Below are positions 11,740 through 24,600 of a stretch of DNA of 45,267 nt, one piece after another. Both the position numbers and the translations under genes were made by a program. This DNA comes from Alectoria sarmentosa. Lineage: Eukaryota > Ascomycota > Lecanoromycetes > Lecanorales > Parmeliaceae. The notes beneath the pieces were generated by a model. That model was not told the DNA's origin. It saw nothing but the letters and a program-made list of their open reading frames with translations, and made no database searches. Position 1 is the stretch's first letter, and the number at the start of each line of letters is the position of its first letter. The stretch spans positions 1 to 45,267 of the forward strand of contig WOGZ01000270.1 of NCBI GenBank assembly GCA_009733775.1, given 5' to 3'.

Positions 11740-13058
11740 TCACAAGACTTTCCTTGGGTCAAGGCTTCCAATGTTCGCGCTCTTCGCTTTTCCATCAAAC
11801 ACAAATTCTGATATCAGTTTCCCAGTCCCGGGACCATTCTGTATCCCCCAACAAGTATGGCCTGCAGCTATCAGTAAGCCTTTCACACCAGTCTCGCCAA
11901 TCAAAGGGCCACCACTCGCAGCTTGCACATTCGGCAAGTAACAAGCTTGCCTGGCCGTCACTGCGCCATCTCGAAGTTCGTCTGATATGGAAGAAACGTA
12001 ATCGATAATGTCCTGGCAGCGCGCGTCATCGGTCACCACGTCCGCGGTCGTCTTGGGTAAGGGGACCAAAGTGTCTCCCTCGCCACAAGCATAAGCTTCG
12101 TTGTTCGGTCGGGCATAGATTTCCGGGGTCACTTGTTTCGAGTGTGGCCGTTTCGATTTCTGGAATGTGTCAGTGCGTCCAAAGTTAGGTGGCAGGCTGA
12201 TTTCTGTGAACAGCGCATATGCGGAAATGGGCTTCGAGGGTTGGATGGTTACGCTGTGGGCTCGCAAGGCTGAAATGGGTGCTGGTGGAAAAATGTTCCG
12301 CGTCCAGGGACCAGCTGAAATGATCACATCTGTAGCTGGTATGGAGTGTGATTCGGAAGTTGCTTTGTCGTTATAGGTCACGGATTTGACGGCACCACTG
12401 GATTTGTCGATACTAGTCACAGAGCCAAGAATAAACTCGGCACCTGCATCCTCGGCTAATTGAGCCATAGCTGTTGTGAATTGATAAGGATGGACCTGGG
12501 CGGTATTGTCCGGTGTTCCCATCTCGTAGTAGCTCCTTGCGCTGTCTGCCGCTACCCAGTCCAAATCCTTAGGCATGCCAGCTGCTACCATTGTGCGAGA
12601 TGCTTTGTTCTTGAGTTTTTGGAGTGACACCGAATCACCATTGGCATCGTTTCCATTCTTCCCAAACTCCTGTCCTATCGTCCGCCCCTTCGCAGTAAGC
12701 GACCCAGCATGTATTTTCCTATATCCCCATCTTTCCTCCCCACCGTGAGATACCGCCAGCTCTTCATGAAGCCTGTAACTCAGCGGGACAATGCTGCTCG
12801 GGTATGCCCACAGCGCCAGGAGTCCACCGGCCTTCCCGGATGCGCCTCCTGCGACCTTGGAGGCTTCCACGAGAGTGATCTTGTGTTTCGATGGATCATA
12901 GGATGGATGGCGGGTCAAGAAGTAAGCCGATGTGCATCCGATGATCCCTCCCCCTACATGTCGATGCCAATATCAGTACCAATACGCCTTGATGGCGGTG
13001 ACGTTGAGGGTGGCGAACCGATGATGATTATGTTGCGCGCTTCAGAATCACTCGTCAT
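11740..13058 (-). CDS. TDA3: TDA3-like FAD-dependent oxidoreductase
   Basis: DAO-type FAD-dependent oxidoreductase of the TDA3 group; in budding yeast Tda3 is linked to endosome-to-Golgi traffic, and its substrate is not established. Two exons: 13058–13019 and 12953–11740, joined across a 65-bp intron (12954–13018) with a GTTCGC donor, a TACTGAT-like branch and a TAG acceptor. The joint creates the dinucleotide-binding motif IIIIGGGIIG at the extreme N-terminus, which fixes both the intron and the start. About 417 residues. The GGASGKAGGLLA segment (about residue 50) and the C-terminal motif GLLIAAGHTCWGIQNGPGTG are typical of the family. Length and motifs look complete. It is transcribed away from the CRT10-like gene. 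Confidence 0.87.
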
Positions 13059-13698
13059 GCCGGCGGTGGAAATATTTCTCAGGATAGACCTGAGGTGAGC
13101 CAGGGCAGTGATAGCGATAACGGGTCTCACAAGTAGTATTGTAGAACTGGTAATGGGAAAGAAGGATGGCCTTCCGTTGGCAGTGACGACCTCTCGCGCC
13201 GGGTAGCCAAGGTGAAATGGTCAACATCGGCTTCGCTTTTGAAGGAGTGAACATCTTCTTCACCGTGCTTGTCTTCCAGTAAGCCTTATCAATTCATGGC
13301 ATTGGTAGCTTATCTTCAAAGATTTCATGGCTTTACACAATAGCGTAGGTAGAGGTACGCCGAGATGGCCCCCGGGAAGAAATCGCTTCCATTGAGAGTT
13401 TTACCTTGTTCACGTCAAGATGGCAAGGCCAGGGTTAGTGTAGACCTTCTCCTCGATCCATTAGCAGCGCTAACGACATTCTTTCAGTATCCGGAGTAGG
13501 TCTTGGATCTTCAATATTACTTTCTTCATCGTTTCGATACTGAGCATATTTCCACGTCGTCTTCTGCGTCCTAGTGCGTTAAGCCTTCAAGTCTCCCCCA
13601 AGGTCCTTTGCTTTCTTCTCAGCTTCAACATGTCCAATGCGATCTCTTGAATTTTCCTCCTGCGAAGTCTGTGCAAGGTTGTTCTGTGAATTGTCTGC
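13059..13698. other. Divergent intergenic region of TDA3-like and CRT10-like genes
   Basis: Lies between two divergently transcribed genes and so probably carries both promoters. A possible short spliced frame begins at an ATG near 13420, with a 54-bp intron-like segment ending near 13486, and could encode about 55 residues with one hydrophobic stretch. I recognise no family, so I do not call it a gene. Confidence 0.35.
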
Positions 13699-16399
13699 AT
13701 GCAATCCTCGTCGCACCAGTATAAAAGACTAACTGGTAGTAGCAAAGAGGATGTCAAGGCTCCATCAATTGCCATGTTCCGCAATAACCTGGTAGGCTGA
13801 GTAATTGAACGTTAAATCTGGAGCTCATTTCCAATTCTAGAGCGCATTATCACAGTACCGTAACCTTCTATTCGTTGCCTATGTTGACGAAGTCTACGTC
13901 TATACGCCCGGCTTCCCTGAGCAGACCATCGCCATTAAGCCTAAATTGGTCATCGACCTTCCGAGAAGTCGGCCAGATCTTAGGGGATATTTAGATCCAA
14001 GTAGACCACATGCTGTTAACCACCTTATTGTCGGTGACATAGGTAATGAGGAAATTCTTGTGGTCGCCTGCGATGATGGCGATGTTATCTCATATACTGT
14101 GCGGTCAATATGTCTTGCAATCGACGAAGGGGCCAAGACTGTCTTTGCACCCGATCCATACGAAGACCACAAGCTCAAACGTTACAGACAAAGCGGCTGG
14201 ATAAATCTCATCCTTCCTGTCGTCGATCCCCACAGGACTCCGGGCTTTCGTGTTCTGGCGGCATGGTTCCATGAGAATGTCGGTGCGAGTGCATGGGGCC
14301 TTGCAACCCATAAGAGGGCTAAGCTCTTGGCAGTGAGTTCAAACACGAAGGAAATCAACATATTTGCACCTGCTCTTTGGCAGGACTCGCTCTCGGAGAG
14401 GCAGGGTAATGGAAATATGGATTGGAATCGAGCTTTTCATTCACCTTCGGCGTCGGAAACGGTGGAAAGGTACACGACTTGGTGGACAAGGAAATTAATC
14501 GCCCAGAGAGATCGGTCTCTGGGTAGAAAAGTCACTCTTTCGGGCCACGTGGCACACATACCCAATATCGCATTTTTTGATAACGATTTAGACCCCGATG
14601 GGAGCTACTTGGCGAGTACCGACATCGACGGATGCACACTTATTTGGGATATCTGGGGTCATGCCCCGATCCTTGAGAGCAGTGCAAATGCTTGGCCCAG
14701 TAAGTCAAATGAAATTCCCGCTAGTCGCACTCTAATATTTTGCATCAGATGTACGAGGCTGGGGTGTTGCTTGCTTGGATCCACAGACTTCGAGACTCAG
14801 GTATGTTGTTTGGACCTCAGTCCGAATAATGTGACAGACTTTGAGGGTGGAGGAAGGACTCCACCCGTCCCTTCTTGTTTCCGTTTGGACTCTTTCTGGA
14901 TTTGATTCGGGTCATTCAGCTTACCCTCTTTGTCCTTTCTTGACTTGTGTCGGGATCAAATTCAGGTCATGATACGGGCTCCTCGCCCCTTGTTTTCTCA
15001 TTTTTCATTCATGACTTGATATTATGCGACGACATGGTTTTTTTTCCTCCGGTTTGGCTGACCGCGCTGCCTTCACGACTCATTCCTCTCTCGTTATAAG
15101 ACTTCTTTACCACGTCATGGCTTTTCCTGTCTTGAAGAGTTGAATTTGAGGCTTAAAAAGGGCATGCTGACTCCCAAATCTTCATTAGCGAAAGCCCTAT
15201 CAATACATTCGGCTGTGCTTGCCGTGTGGATGGGAGCAGTGCCGTGATAGACAATTCACAAGCGGGAGAATTGGTCCATAATAACTCACAATGGCATCCT
15301 GGAGACTCGGCTTTGGGCTCCGTGCCGGGCTTGCTACCTACTGGAATGATAAATCCTGCCCTTCAAACTCCAATTCAGACTGCAGCAGCCACCTCCGCTG
15401 ACCAAAATCTTGAGACTGAAGATGAAGCTGAAGTGGACGAGGAGATGGACGAGATTGATAATCTCGACGCCGCTTTTGACGAAGATGCTCTAGATGAGGG
15501 CGAAGAGGCCGATGCTCCGGCATCTGAAGAAGCATTGCTTGTCGACATATTCGGGGTGAACGTTCCTAGCCAATTGGCTCAAATACTAGATGCTGTAGAA
15601 GTTGAGCAGTTACTGTCGGATGAAAATTCCGCATGGGAAGATGAAGACTACCATCTTCCGGACCTTGAAGAGATATCTGTAGCAGAGCAGACTGACCAAC
15701 AGACGAGCGAAGGTAATGAGCAGCTTCAATACATTTTTATTTGGCTTACTAATATCAGTCTAAGCTGCAGCCGAAGAAGACTTGAAGACCCTATCTCCAG
15801 GATTGAAGAAGCACATAGATCGGATCTCGGACACCGCAAACGCCAAGATCCTTCGGGGCCTCATCAATCTACCTTTCAACCTGCTCCAAACGGACGAAAG
15901 AGATATCCACTTGTTTGGAGACATCCGTTTCGATGCCGACCCGAAATGCCCGCCATTTCCATCCCACAGCCACGTACTCTGCCAACAAGCGTTGAACCAA
16001 ACAATGCCTCCTGGCTTCGAAGACCTCTCCCAAATGGAGCGTCTCAACATGATCGCCCAAATTCCAGAACTGGGTGTCGTTTTGATAGGAAACCAAGTAG
16101 GCCGTGTGGGTATCTTGACGATGATAAGATGGGAGGCTCAAAAGCATTCTGGGTACAAGATCGAGTGTATCCTCCCTTCCAGTTCCGAAGAAAGCAAGGG
16201 ACTGAGACCAAGAAAGCCATTGATGGGTATGGCCGTTGGTCCGGTCCAAGGACAGGAAAAAGCTCTGCCGCAAGACAGTCCGAGGATGGGAGCGGGACAC
16301 CCGAGAAGGTTTCGACTTCTGATGACGTATTGTGATCATACCATCTTGAGCTATGAGATATCTCGTCCCAATGGGGAAGAGAGCCTGCTTGTGGTTTGA
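13699..16399 (+). CDS. CRT10: CRT10-like WD40-type protein
   Basis: Crt10 family. In yeast Crt10 influences ribonucleotide reductase gene expression and acts with the Rtt101–Mms1 cullin ligase. Exons: 13699–13791, 13841–14699, 14749–14800, 15189–15712, 15771–16399, all in frame, about 718 residues. The start is supported by an in-frame TGA 12 bases upstream, though an earlier exon cannot be excluded. Family-type segments: RNLLFVAYVDEVYVY, EEILVVACDDGDVISY, GASAWGLATHKRAKLLAVSS, a WD-like DIDGCTLIWDIW, and RGWGVACLDP. Then comes a long acidic stretch (about 15405–15535), and the C-terminal RLNMIAQIPELGVVLIGNQ. The third intron (14801–15188) is 388 bp, far longer than the others. Ends about 240 bp from the convergent CAX4 gene. 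Confidence 0.8.
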
Positions 16400-16639
16400 A
16401 ACAATGGCTGGATGTAGCATTAAGAACGGCCGTCACAGAGACGACGAACATGAGATTGGGGATATTTGAAGTAGCCAGCGCCTGAGGGCGTTCGGTTCCT
16501 CTAGAGAACTTCAAAAACAGCCACGGATATAGTTTGTATTTAGCTTCAGTCGGCCTACAGCAGATTAAAAGCACCAGATTCCACATTCACACTAGCTCGC
16601 GCCCCCAAACTCTCAGATCCCTCTAGGCAGCTGCCCTGA

Positions 16640-17577
16640 CTACCGTCTCTTCTTCCTACCCACCTCATTCACCCTCCTCTGCTCCTTCCGCTTCTTTCTC
16701 CTCTCCTCCCAAACACTCCATCCGCTTTCTGCCAAATCCTCCTCGACGACCAAATCCCTCCATCTCCCCATCCTTCCCACCCAACTATCCAATCCGACAT
16801 CCACCCATCCTTCTCTCCGCGCCCACTCCGTAGCTCCAAACCAAGCTATCGCGCAAACAACGCCCGCTATAAATCCAACGGAGACCTGCGTTGGAGTATG
16901 GTAGTTGAGGTAAATCCGACTGAGCGCGACGGATGTGGCGAGAGCTAGGGTGAGGAGGGAGAGTAGGGAGCGCTGGGGGAGATTGAGGGGCCGGTGGCTG
17001 TATGGTAGGGGTTGACTGGAAGGGGAAGATTCTGGCGGCATTGGCGGATTGTGCCGAATGAGGAGGAAAAGGGAGAGGGAGATGGAGAAGTAGGCGAGGA
17101 ACTGTGCGTGCGAGGAAGGCATGCCGTAGCCCTTGCCGTTCATCTCTTTAATCGACCATGATGTCAGCATCACTCCTCCCACTCAATTGGTGTATCTTCA
17201 AAAAACGTTTTATTGAGGGTGCAGTAGCAATGCGCAACCCATTGAAGGCGCATCCATTGGACGTACGTTTCGGCCTCTCTTCTTTAATTAACCGCTTGAG
17301 CAGGAAATTGAGCGCCTCGCATCCCATCTGTCCAGCAAACATCAGGAGAATCTCCACTTCGCGCGTCGACCATATCAAGGTCACATAGATGACGCAGAGG
17401 GCTTGAGGAGCGAGCGCGAGCCAGGCGCATACGTAGGATATGGGATCGTGGGGGTTCTGCGGGACAACTGTGAGCGGGCAATGAGAGAGTAGTGCAGGAG
17501 AGGATTAGGGACGGGAGGAGAGTACTCACGTAGTGTACATGCGTTAATGAGAGAGATGCGAGGGGTGTGGCGTCCAT
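16640..17577 (-). CDS. CAX4: Dolichyldiphosphatase (PAP2 family)
   Basis: Hydrolyses dolichyl diphosphate to dolichyl phosphate in the ER membrane, recycling the lipid carrier for N-glycosylation. Three exons: 17577–17530, 17456–17267, 17145–16640, giving 247 residues, the usual size. PAP2 motifs in order: KRLIKEERP (K-x6-RP), PSSHAQF (the PSGH-type motif) just after the second intron, and SRIYLNYHTPTQV (SR-x5-H). Four or more hydrophobic helices are visible. The second intron (17146–17266) splits the loop between the first two motifs; its acceptor was chosen because it restores RPKQMNGKGYGMPSSH. Divergent from the ITT1-like gene. Confidence 0.92.
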
Positions 17578-18006
17578 CTCGCCTGCAATTGGAGGCGCAA
17601 AACGTGATATAGGAGAGATATGTCAATTGCTATGCAATTGCAATCGAATCTAAGCCCTACGAAAGTAGCTTTGGATCGTTGCACGGCCCTCGACCATTGC
17701 GCGTTGTTCAGGAGTGTGGCCCTGAGTCAACAATATCATACTCGAACACATTCTGCCAAGTTTAGTCGAATCATGGATGACAGCATGGGCAACGCGCCTG
17801 AAACGCGCTTAGCCTTGGCGCGCGTGTGGTGCACACTGTTTCGGCGTTTAAAAATTCATCGACTCACTTTCGCCACGATATGACACACATTATGAATCCG
17901 TCATTCGAACAACTTTTTTACCTTTGATTCACTTGCTTGCTGTATTGAGCATTCAGCAGCGCAGGCTACAAGAAACGACTCATGTCTCCACGTCACATAC
18001 CCAACT
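17578..18006. other. Divergent promoter region of CAX4 and ITT1-like genes
   Basis: About 430 bp between two genes facing away from each other. No further gene is visible; no specific element can be assigned. Confidence 0.5.
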
Positions 18007-20005
18007 ATGGCCGATGACCTTGAAGAGGGAGAAGATGAACGGGCAGTCGAACTTGTGTCACTTGCGGCTATCTACCCTGAGTTGGTGGTAGACGACGTAG
18101 GTTCAGAGCCTTTTTCTGCCACCATCTCAGTTGAAGTTGAACCCGTTGAAGCTCTATCGATACGGTTCCTATCCGCTGATGGCGCACCTCCAGTCGGGCC
18201 GCTTACCCCCCCAGACTCTACTTCTGAAGGGATATTCCCGTTGAGGAACGGGGGAAATGGGGACGTCCATCCTACAAATGGGGAAATCCATAGACTATCA
18301 CACTTACCAGCTCTGAACCTACGACTCTCCTTGCCAGAAGGATATCCGGCCGAGAAGCCGCCATTGTTCTACTTGGAGTCGCAGTATTCATGGCTTCCGG
18401 AGCAGAAGTTGCAAGAGCTCAGGGAAGCTGGTCATACACTATGGGAGGATCTAGGCAGGGAACAGGTGGTCTTTTCTTACATCGACCATCTGCGAGAGGC
18501 GGCTGAGAGGGGATTCGATATGGCCCAAGCTTATGATCAAGTGCTGGAAATCTCGCCCGATCTGAAAGTTCCTCTTCTCGATTTTGACCTGAAAGCCAAG
18601 CGGGCAAAATTTGAACGGGAGACATTCGAGTGTGGCATTTGTTTAGGTAGGTACTATGTTGGAAATCACACGGAAATTGACTAACTTACGTCTGGCATAG
18701 ATGCTAAGAAGGGAACCATTTGCCATCGCCTTTTACTCTGTGGACATGTCTTTTGTGTGCCGTGTCTCCAAGACTTCTACAATAGTTGCATCGCTGAAGG
18801 GGATATCGGAAGCGTCAAGTGTATTGCACCAGGCTGTGGCAAGAAACCTGAGATGGGGGCGATACCTGATCAGACCCAGCCGAAAAGGGAAGTAAAGGAT
18901 CGGACGCTTGAACCAAGCGAGCTCTTACAAATACAATTGGAGCAGGATACAGTCCAACGTTACATCAAGTTGAAGAGGAAGAAACGCCTCGAATCTGATA
19001 GAAGGACGGTCTACTGCCCTCGCCAATGGTGTCAAGGACCAGCTCGTACCAGTAAAAGCAAGCCTAATCCAGAGGTAGAAGCCGTGGAAATTGAGGAGCC
19101 CGAGGAACCTCAGACTTATGACCGCAATGCTCCCCCAGAGAAACTACCTCCGCCGGCCGAACGCCTCGCAATCTGCGAAGACTGCGATTTCGCTTTTTGT
19201 AAAGTCTGCAAAGCCAGTTGGCACGGTGAATATTTCGTTTGCTTTCCCCGCAGCCGATTTGAACTTACAGCCGAGGAAATGGCCTCCGAAGAATACATGA
19301 AGCTTCATACGCAACCGTGCCCTACTTGCGATGCCCGAGCTCAGAAGACGCATGGATGCAACCATATGATATGCTTTAAATGCGATACCCATTTCTGCTA
19401 CCTGTGCGGGGCTTACCTCGACAAAGCCAATCCATATCAACATTACAACACCGTGAAAGGCACCTGTTACATGCGCTTGTGGGAGTTGGAAGGAGGCGAT
19501 GGCGGGGAAATTGGCCATGGATTTGGTGGTGGGGTGAATGGATTACCTTTGGATTTGGATGATGATGATGATGATGACGATGACGACCCTGCTCCAGTGC
19601 CAGTCGTTGCACCGCTTGTACAACCTGCACCACATGGACATTTTGCACCACCTAGAGTACTTGCACCAGTGGGACCACTTGTACCATTTGGACCTCCAAG
19701 GCCTCCTCCTGCCCCTGCCAATCGACCTGTACGAGAACGTGATCCAGGTCTTCAACGATTCTTACGAATGGCCCACGATGATGAGGAGGATGAGTAAGTG
19801 CACGTTTCCAAGCAACTTCCTACTTATTACCACCGTTTTAAAGGTCGTAAGACTTGTCTCGCAAGCAGCAGGGTCATGGTCACCCCCAAGCAGTCTCGCA
19901 AGCCGGGGACTTTGTGTCAAAGAAGTCAAGCTGACTCTGGAATGTAGATGGGATAGTGACGACCTTCCAGAGATCTCAGATGACGAGTGGGACGATGATG
20001 CGTAG
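18007..20005 (+). CDS. ITT1: RWD–RBR E3 ubiquitin ligase, ITT1/RNF14-like
   Basis: RING-between-RING ligase related to yeast Itt1 (translation termination) and animal RNF14. Exons 18007–18646, 18701–19793 and 19948–20005, about 596 residues. An RWD domain covers roughly residues 10–175 (AVELVSLAAIYPEL at its start). RING1 begins at CGICLDAKKGTICHRLLLCG, the intron falling after its second cysteine. The IBR contains YCPRQWCQG and CDFAFCKVCKASWHGE, and RING2 contains CPTCDARAQKTHGCNHMIC with the expected catalytic cysteine in GCNHM. A run of ten Asp (about 19558–19587) and a proline-rich tail follow. If the last donor (GTAAGT at 19794) is not used, the protein stops at 19797. Using it adds WDSDDLPEISDDEWDDDA, a tail usual in the family, so I prefer the spliced form. 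Confidence 0.92.
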
Positions 20006-20462
20006 CCGTTTGTGGAGAGCGGCCTGATAACGTGTTTACATGCTGGCTTGGTTCGTTGTACATATCTTGCATAGCGGGGAGGTACCCGAACCACTCAAAT
20101 TTACTTTACAAGAGACCCCCCAGATACCGCCATTGACAATATGCAGAATCCTAACAGCAATCGGAAGAGACCGTAATCCCCAGCAATCAGAGTCCTTTCT
20201 GACTTCAACACGCACAATCGCAGCTTCCACAGAGACTGCAACGAGGAGAATCCGTGCAATCACCGAATCTCACACACCCTTTTCGCTCAGGGTTATACCA
20301 GATCCGCCAGGCGATGCTGAAGAGGAGGAAGAGAGATACTTTGACAAGAGTCCCTGAGAGCTGTCCTGGCGTGGCTGTGGGGCCTTGCTGAGGTGATATG
20401 GCGATCATTTTTGCTCTTTGTCTAGAATTATGTGAGCCTCGGGCCGTTGCTGTGTACAAAAT

Positions 20463-20774
20463 TCAACCCATGGAAGGAATACCGGTAGATGCGGCGTGTT
20501 TTTTCGAATCGAGGCGATATACAACGCAGCTGAGGAGGATCCCGAAGATCGCCCATGCCAAGAGGGCTGCTCCGTACTCGTCGTGCGTGAGGTATTCTTG
20601 CATTGGGAGAGGGTTCGTTAAGGGGGTTTGGTACAAGGGCTGAAATAAGAGAATACAAAGGTCCACCAGAAATGGAAAGCTTGGCTCTGGCGGCTTCTGC
20701 GGGAATCTATCTCTGGAGCGGTGGATGGTTCGGGAGATGATCTTGAAGAGTGAGTCAAGGAGAGACAGCATCCT
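20463..20774 (-). CDS. Possible small membrane protein, unrecognised
   Basis: Open frame on the minus strand; an internal methionine near 20772 is the more likely start, although the frame opens at 20810. The protein (about 100 residues) has a basic amphipathic N-terminus, proline-rich connectors and two hydrophobic segments (PFLVDLCILLFQPLY and AALLAWAIFGILLSCVVYRL). Such small two-helix proteins are common unannotated genes in fungi, but I recognise no family. No splice partner is certain; a hydrophobic minus-strand stretch near 20300–20345 could be another exon. Confidence 0.33.
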   Translation of the reverse strand, partial: RMLSLLDSLFKIISRTIHRSRDRFPQKPPEPSFPFLVDLCILLFQPLYQTPLTNPLPMQEYLTHDEYGAALLAWAIFGILLSCVVYRLDSKKHAASTGIPSMG

Positions 20775-21614
20775 TTTGTAGTCACACGAACGACGATCAG
20801 TGCAAGGCAACAGCTTTCTTGGTTATTGCTCACCGTGTCTTAGATCACGTTTCAAGATCAGTAGCAGAGTCACGAGACAATCGTGATGTCAATTGGTCAG
20901 GCTTCAGTTCGATGGTTGGTCAGGAAGCTGCAGGTACGCGCCCGGAACTTCCGGTAACATCGCTTGCGGCCTTAGACAGCGTTTCGGTTTCAAGCGTTAA
21001 CGACGCAGCGAGTGCTACTCCAAGGAGATTTCTGAAATTGGGGACTTCGATGATGTCAATTCGCAGGCTTGAGGACGCTTGGCGGGCTTGTCTGAGACAT
21101 TGCATCCATTACTTTTGGTGGCTATGAGCGCTCGAGGACGCAAGGGCTCAGAATAGAACACGGAAATTTCGGCCAACAGTCCTAGCCTTTTAGGTCGGCT
21201 ATACCAAAATATCGGCATCATTGCTGGGTGCACCCCTGGTAAGGGCGCTGAAAGCCCGTCTCCGAGCACAATAGGTGCTTCCTCGTGAGGTTTTTGAAAT
21301 GGAGCCAATGCTGGACTGTCATCGTGTAAATCATCCCAAATCACGAGGTAGATTGGCTCCCTGTCCATAGTTGGGACTATGCCATTGTCACTTGTGTACA
21401 TTCAAAGCGGAGCTTTTGGCGGGGTTTGCCGAAAGTAATCACAAGCGCGCGGCAAATTTCTCCTGCAGGCTGCATATTGTGGTTCCCTCCCCTTGCTATT
21501 CACTTCCCAATCAACACTACTTTTGTTTATAAACAAAATATCGTCGCTCTTTGCTAGCATTGCTGTCTTTTTGGGGGTAGGCTTCGTATTCTATGAAGAA
21601 TGGATTGACCAGCA
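20775..21614. other. Intergenic region upstream of the Gas2-domain gene
   Basis: Open frames on both strands show no motif. T- and C-rich sequence around 21480–21560 precedes the Gas2-domain gene and may belong to its promoter or 5' leader. Confidence 0.4.
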
Positions 21615-24600
21615 ATGGAGCCCATAACGCCAACCCCGACCCACTACTTCCCCGCTCGGTTTCGACATGCTGTCTCGCGTTCGCCCTCACGATCCCCGTC
21701 TCGACGGCAACCCTTCACAAACCAGGACTTGGATTCTTTGCTCTTCGATTTATCACCTTCGTCTACGCTTGAGGCGCCACAGGCCAATGACATCGTGCGA
21801 ACTGGAGGCAAGGCCAGCAGGAGCTTCATCCAGGAACGCGTTGCATCTGCATCTACATCGGAGAGAGCATGGGGGATCAAGGCGGCATTGAGTGGTAAGA
21901 AAGTGCGGGAATGGTACGCAGAGGTTGGGGAATGGGCATGGCCTGGTTTTGACCAGCCGCCATTGGAGGAACCAACGAGGAAAACGGTTCAATACCACCA
22001 AGAATGTCACATCGACAGGAGTTTGTCTGCTGAGGCTATAAGATCTAGCGGGACCATCCTCATCAAGAAACAAAATGTAGGGGCTCTATCTTCGAAGCTG
22101 GTTCAAGAGTACGAAGAGCGCATTGAGATGATCAGAGATGAGATGGAGACGTTGGAGATCGAGGATCTGAAAGATTACGTGCGTAATATTCATTTCAAAG
22201 CTGGCTCGAGGCGATCCTCCTTCCACGGCACACCAGCAAGTTTTGCAACCGCGACAGATTATGAACACCTCGACGACTTCACCGCACTCATCACTGCCAC
22301 TATCGTGCAGGCTCTGCCGACTATCTCACGCTTGGACACTTTGCTGAAGACGTGGTCTACACGGTTGCTGGTCCTACGACAAGTTCCTTCTTTTTTGGCA
22401 GATCTAGATGCCAGCCGGGAATCGATGATTTCTGCGTCGATCGCGATTGGTGTTCACGATACTCAACAAACGAAGCGGAGATCAGACTTCTCGTGGAATG
22501 CCTTTTCAGACATCCAAGCTGTTCTGCAAGATCAGATTGCGGAGCTGGGACGATGCTTGGACAGAATGCTGGATCTGCTAGAAGGCAGTGCAGACACTCT
22601 ACCGGATGCCTGGATCGACGGGTTGGACAACATGGAAACTCAATACAGCGCTTGGGTCGTCAAGGCTGAGCGGCTCGCGATGAACAAGGAATTGAAGATT
22701 GGAAGACTAGAGAAGGACTATACTCAGGATCACAGAGATGAGCCTTCAGAATTGGATAGGCCGTTGGATATTCTACACACGACATCGACTCTGGATATCA
22801 GTGCACATCTTGATGAAATCAGACGGCGAGCTGACGGCGACTTTGATTTGACACGGCAACTTCCGACGGAGATTGGGAAGTCTGAGAACGGAGCCATTGA
22901 ATCTTCCACTGAACCTTCTGCTGGTCCATTTGACTTTGATTTCGAGCCTTTTCCGTCGAGAGACGCATTTCCTGGACTTGGGCTCAATGACAAAGCTCAT
23001 TCGCAAAGCCCGGTAGTAAACAGTGTCGACAGCAAATCATTGGATGGAACTTCGGACGGGCTGAAGACGCCTTCATTTCCCAGTAGACCAAGTCATAGAC
23101 CTCTGCTGATGCTCGCCGGCTCGAAAGCAAACGTAAAGAGACCCGACTCTCCAGACGCTGCATCAGATACTTCTGGCTCCGGATCGGCTACTTCGAACTA
23201 TTCCTCCAGTGAGTCAAGTCCAGAGATACAAAGCGCGGTAGTCGCGGAGTACATAAGCTCTCCTGTTAAAGACACAAGTCCTACGTTATTGAACAGAGAA
23301 CATTCAACGCAGACAGAGTTTGGCGGGGCCAATGTTACTCTGAATACAGCACCGTCAGACCTCATCTCGAAGAATACACGGCGCAATGGAGGCTCAGGGC
23401 ATGTCAGAACCAGGAGTGCTTCTCTGCAGTCCTTCGAAGTCGTCCGGAAACATGAGATTCGCAAGATCCAGGTCCAACGAAGTGGGAGTTACTCATCTGC
23501 GCTCTCGCTATCAGATCCAGAACATAGTCTGGTGCAGCGAAGCAGATTGTCCACCTCCTTCGCTCCACAAAATGGAGAGCCAGAGGCTTTGGGTACCGCC
23601 ACACCAGTGCCAGCCTCTAGAAAGGAAAAGAATCAGCAATCTTCAGCACCAGCACAGAATCTGGATCCGGGACTTGATATGCCCAAGCAACACTCTCTAT
23701 ACCGTCAACCGCCAGCCGTTTCCGTAAAGCCTTCAATCTCGGCACGAAGCTCCGATAGGGAGTTCCACACGCCTAAGCAACAACTTTCATACCATTCACC
23801 GCCTGCTGTATCCCCCAGGCCTGCTCACTCGGCACAAAGCCCAGATCGGGAGCTCGACGTAGCCGAGCATCGAGTTCCATACCACTCGCCGCCTGCTGTA
23901 CCCCCAAGGCCTGCTCACTCGGCACAAAACCTTAATCGGGAGCTCGACATGGCCGAGCATCGGGTTTCATACCACTCACCGCCTGCTGTACCCCCAAGGC
24001 CTGCTCACTCGGCACAAAACCTTGATCGGGAGCTCGACATGGCCGAGCATCGAATTTCATACCACTCACCGCCACCTGTTCCCTCCAGATCTGCTCACAG
24101 ATTCGAACAAATATCCGACCTAGGTCCGGGGTCTACGCCTGTTAAGATACGGCAGATGAAGACGAGCGAAAAAATGGACGACCACGCTGCTGGGCTTGGT
24201 GAGACACCGCGGACTACAGTAGACCTATCCCCAAGCAATCTCGATGATCAACTCCAAGAGCGCATTAGCTCCATACTAACTGAGCTCTCAACCCAAATCC
24301 GCCTAACGTCGGGGCCCGAGCCTGATGCTCCCGAAGTTATGCGGCCCAGCTCTTCGTCGAATCCAAGGACCCCCAAGACTGGCTCGCCTGCCTGGCGATT
24401 GAGAAGAGCGCAAACGTCGACGCCGTTACCATCGATGACTCTAGCACCTGCACAGCCAAAAAGCTTCAAATCACGATCGCTGACTGGTGAGCCAGACATA
24501 AAGCTCTACCATCTGCATCAGACCGGCAAGACTGCTCCTATCAAACTTTTCGTGCGCCTAGTGGGCGAAGGAGGTGAACGCGTTATGGTGCGCATTGGAG

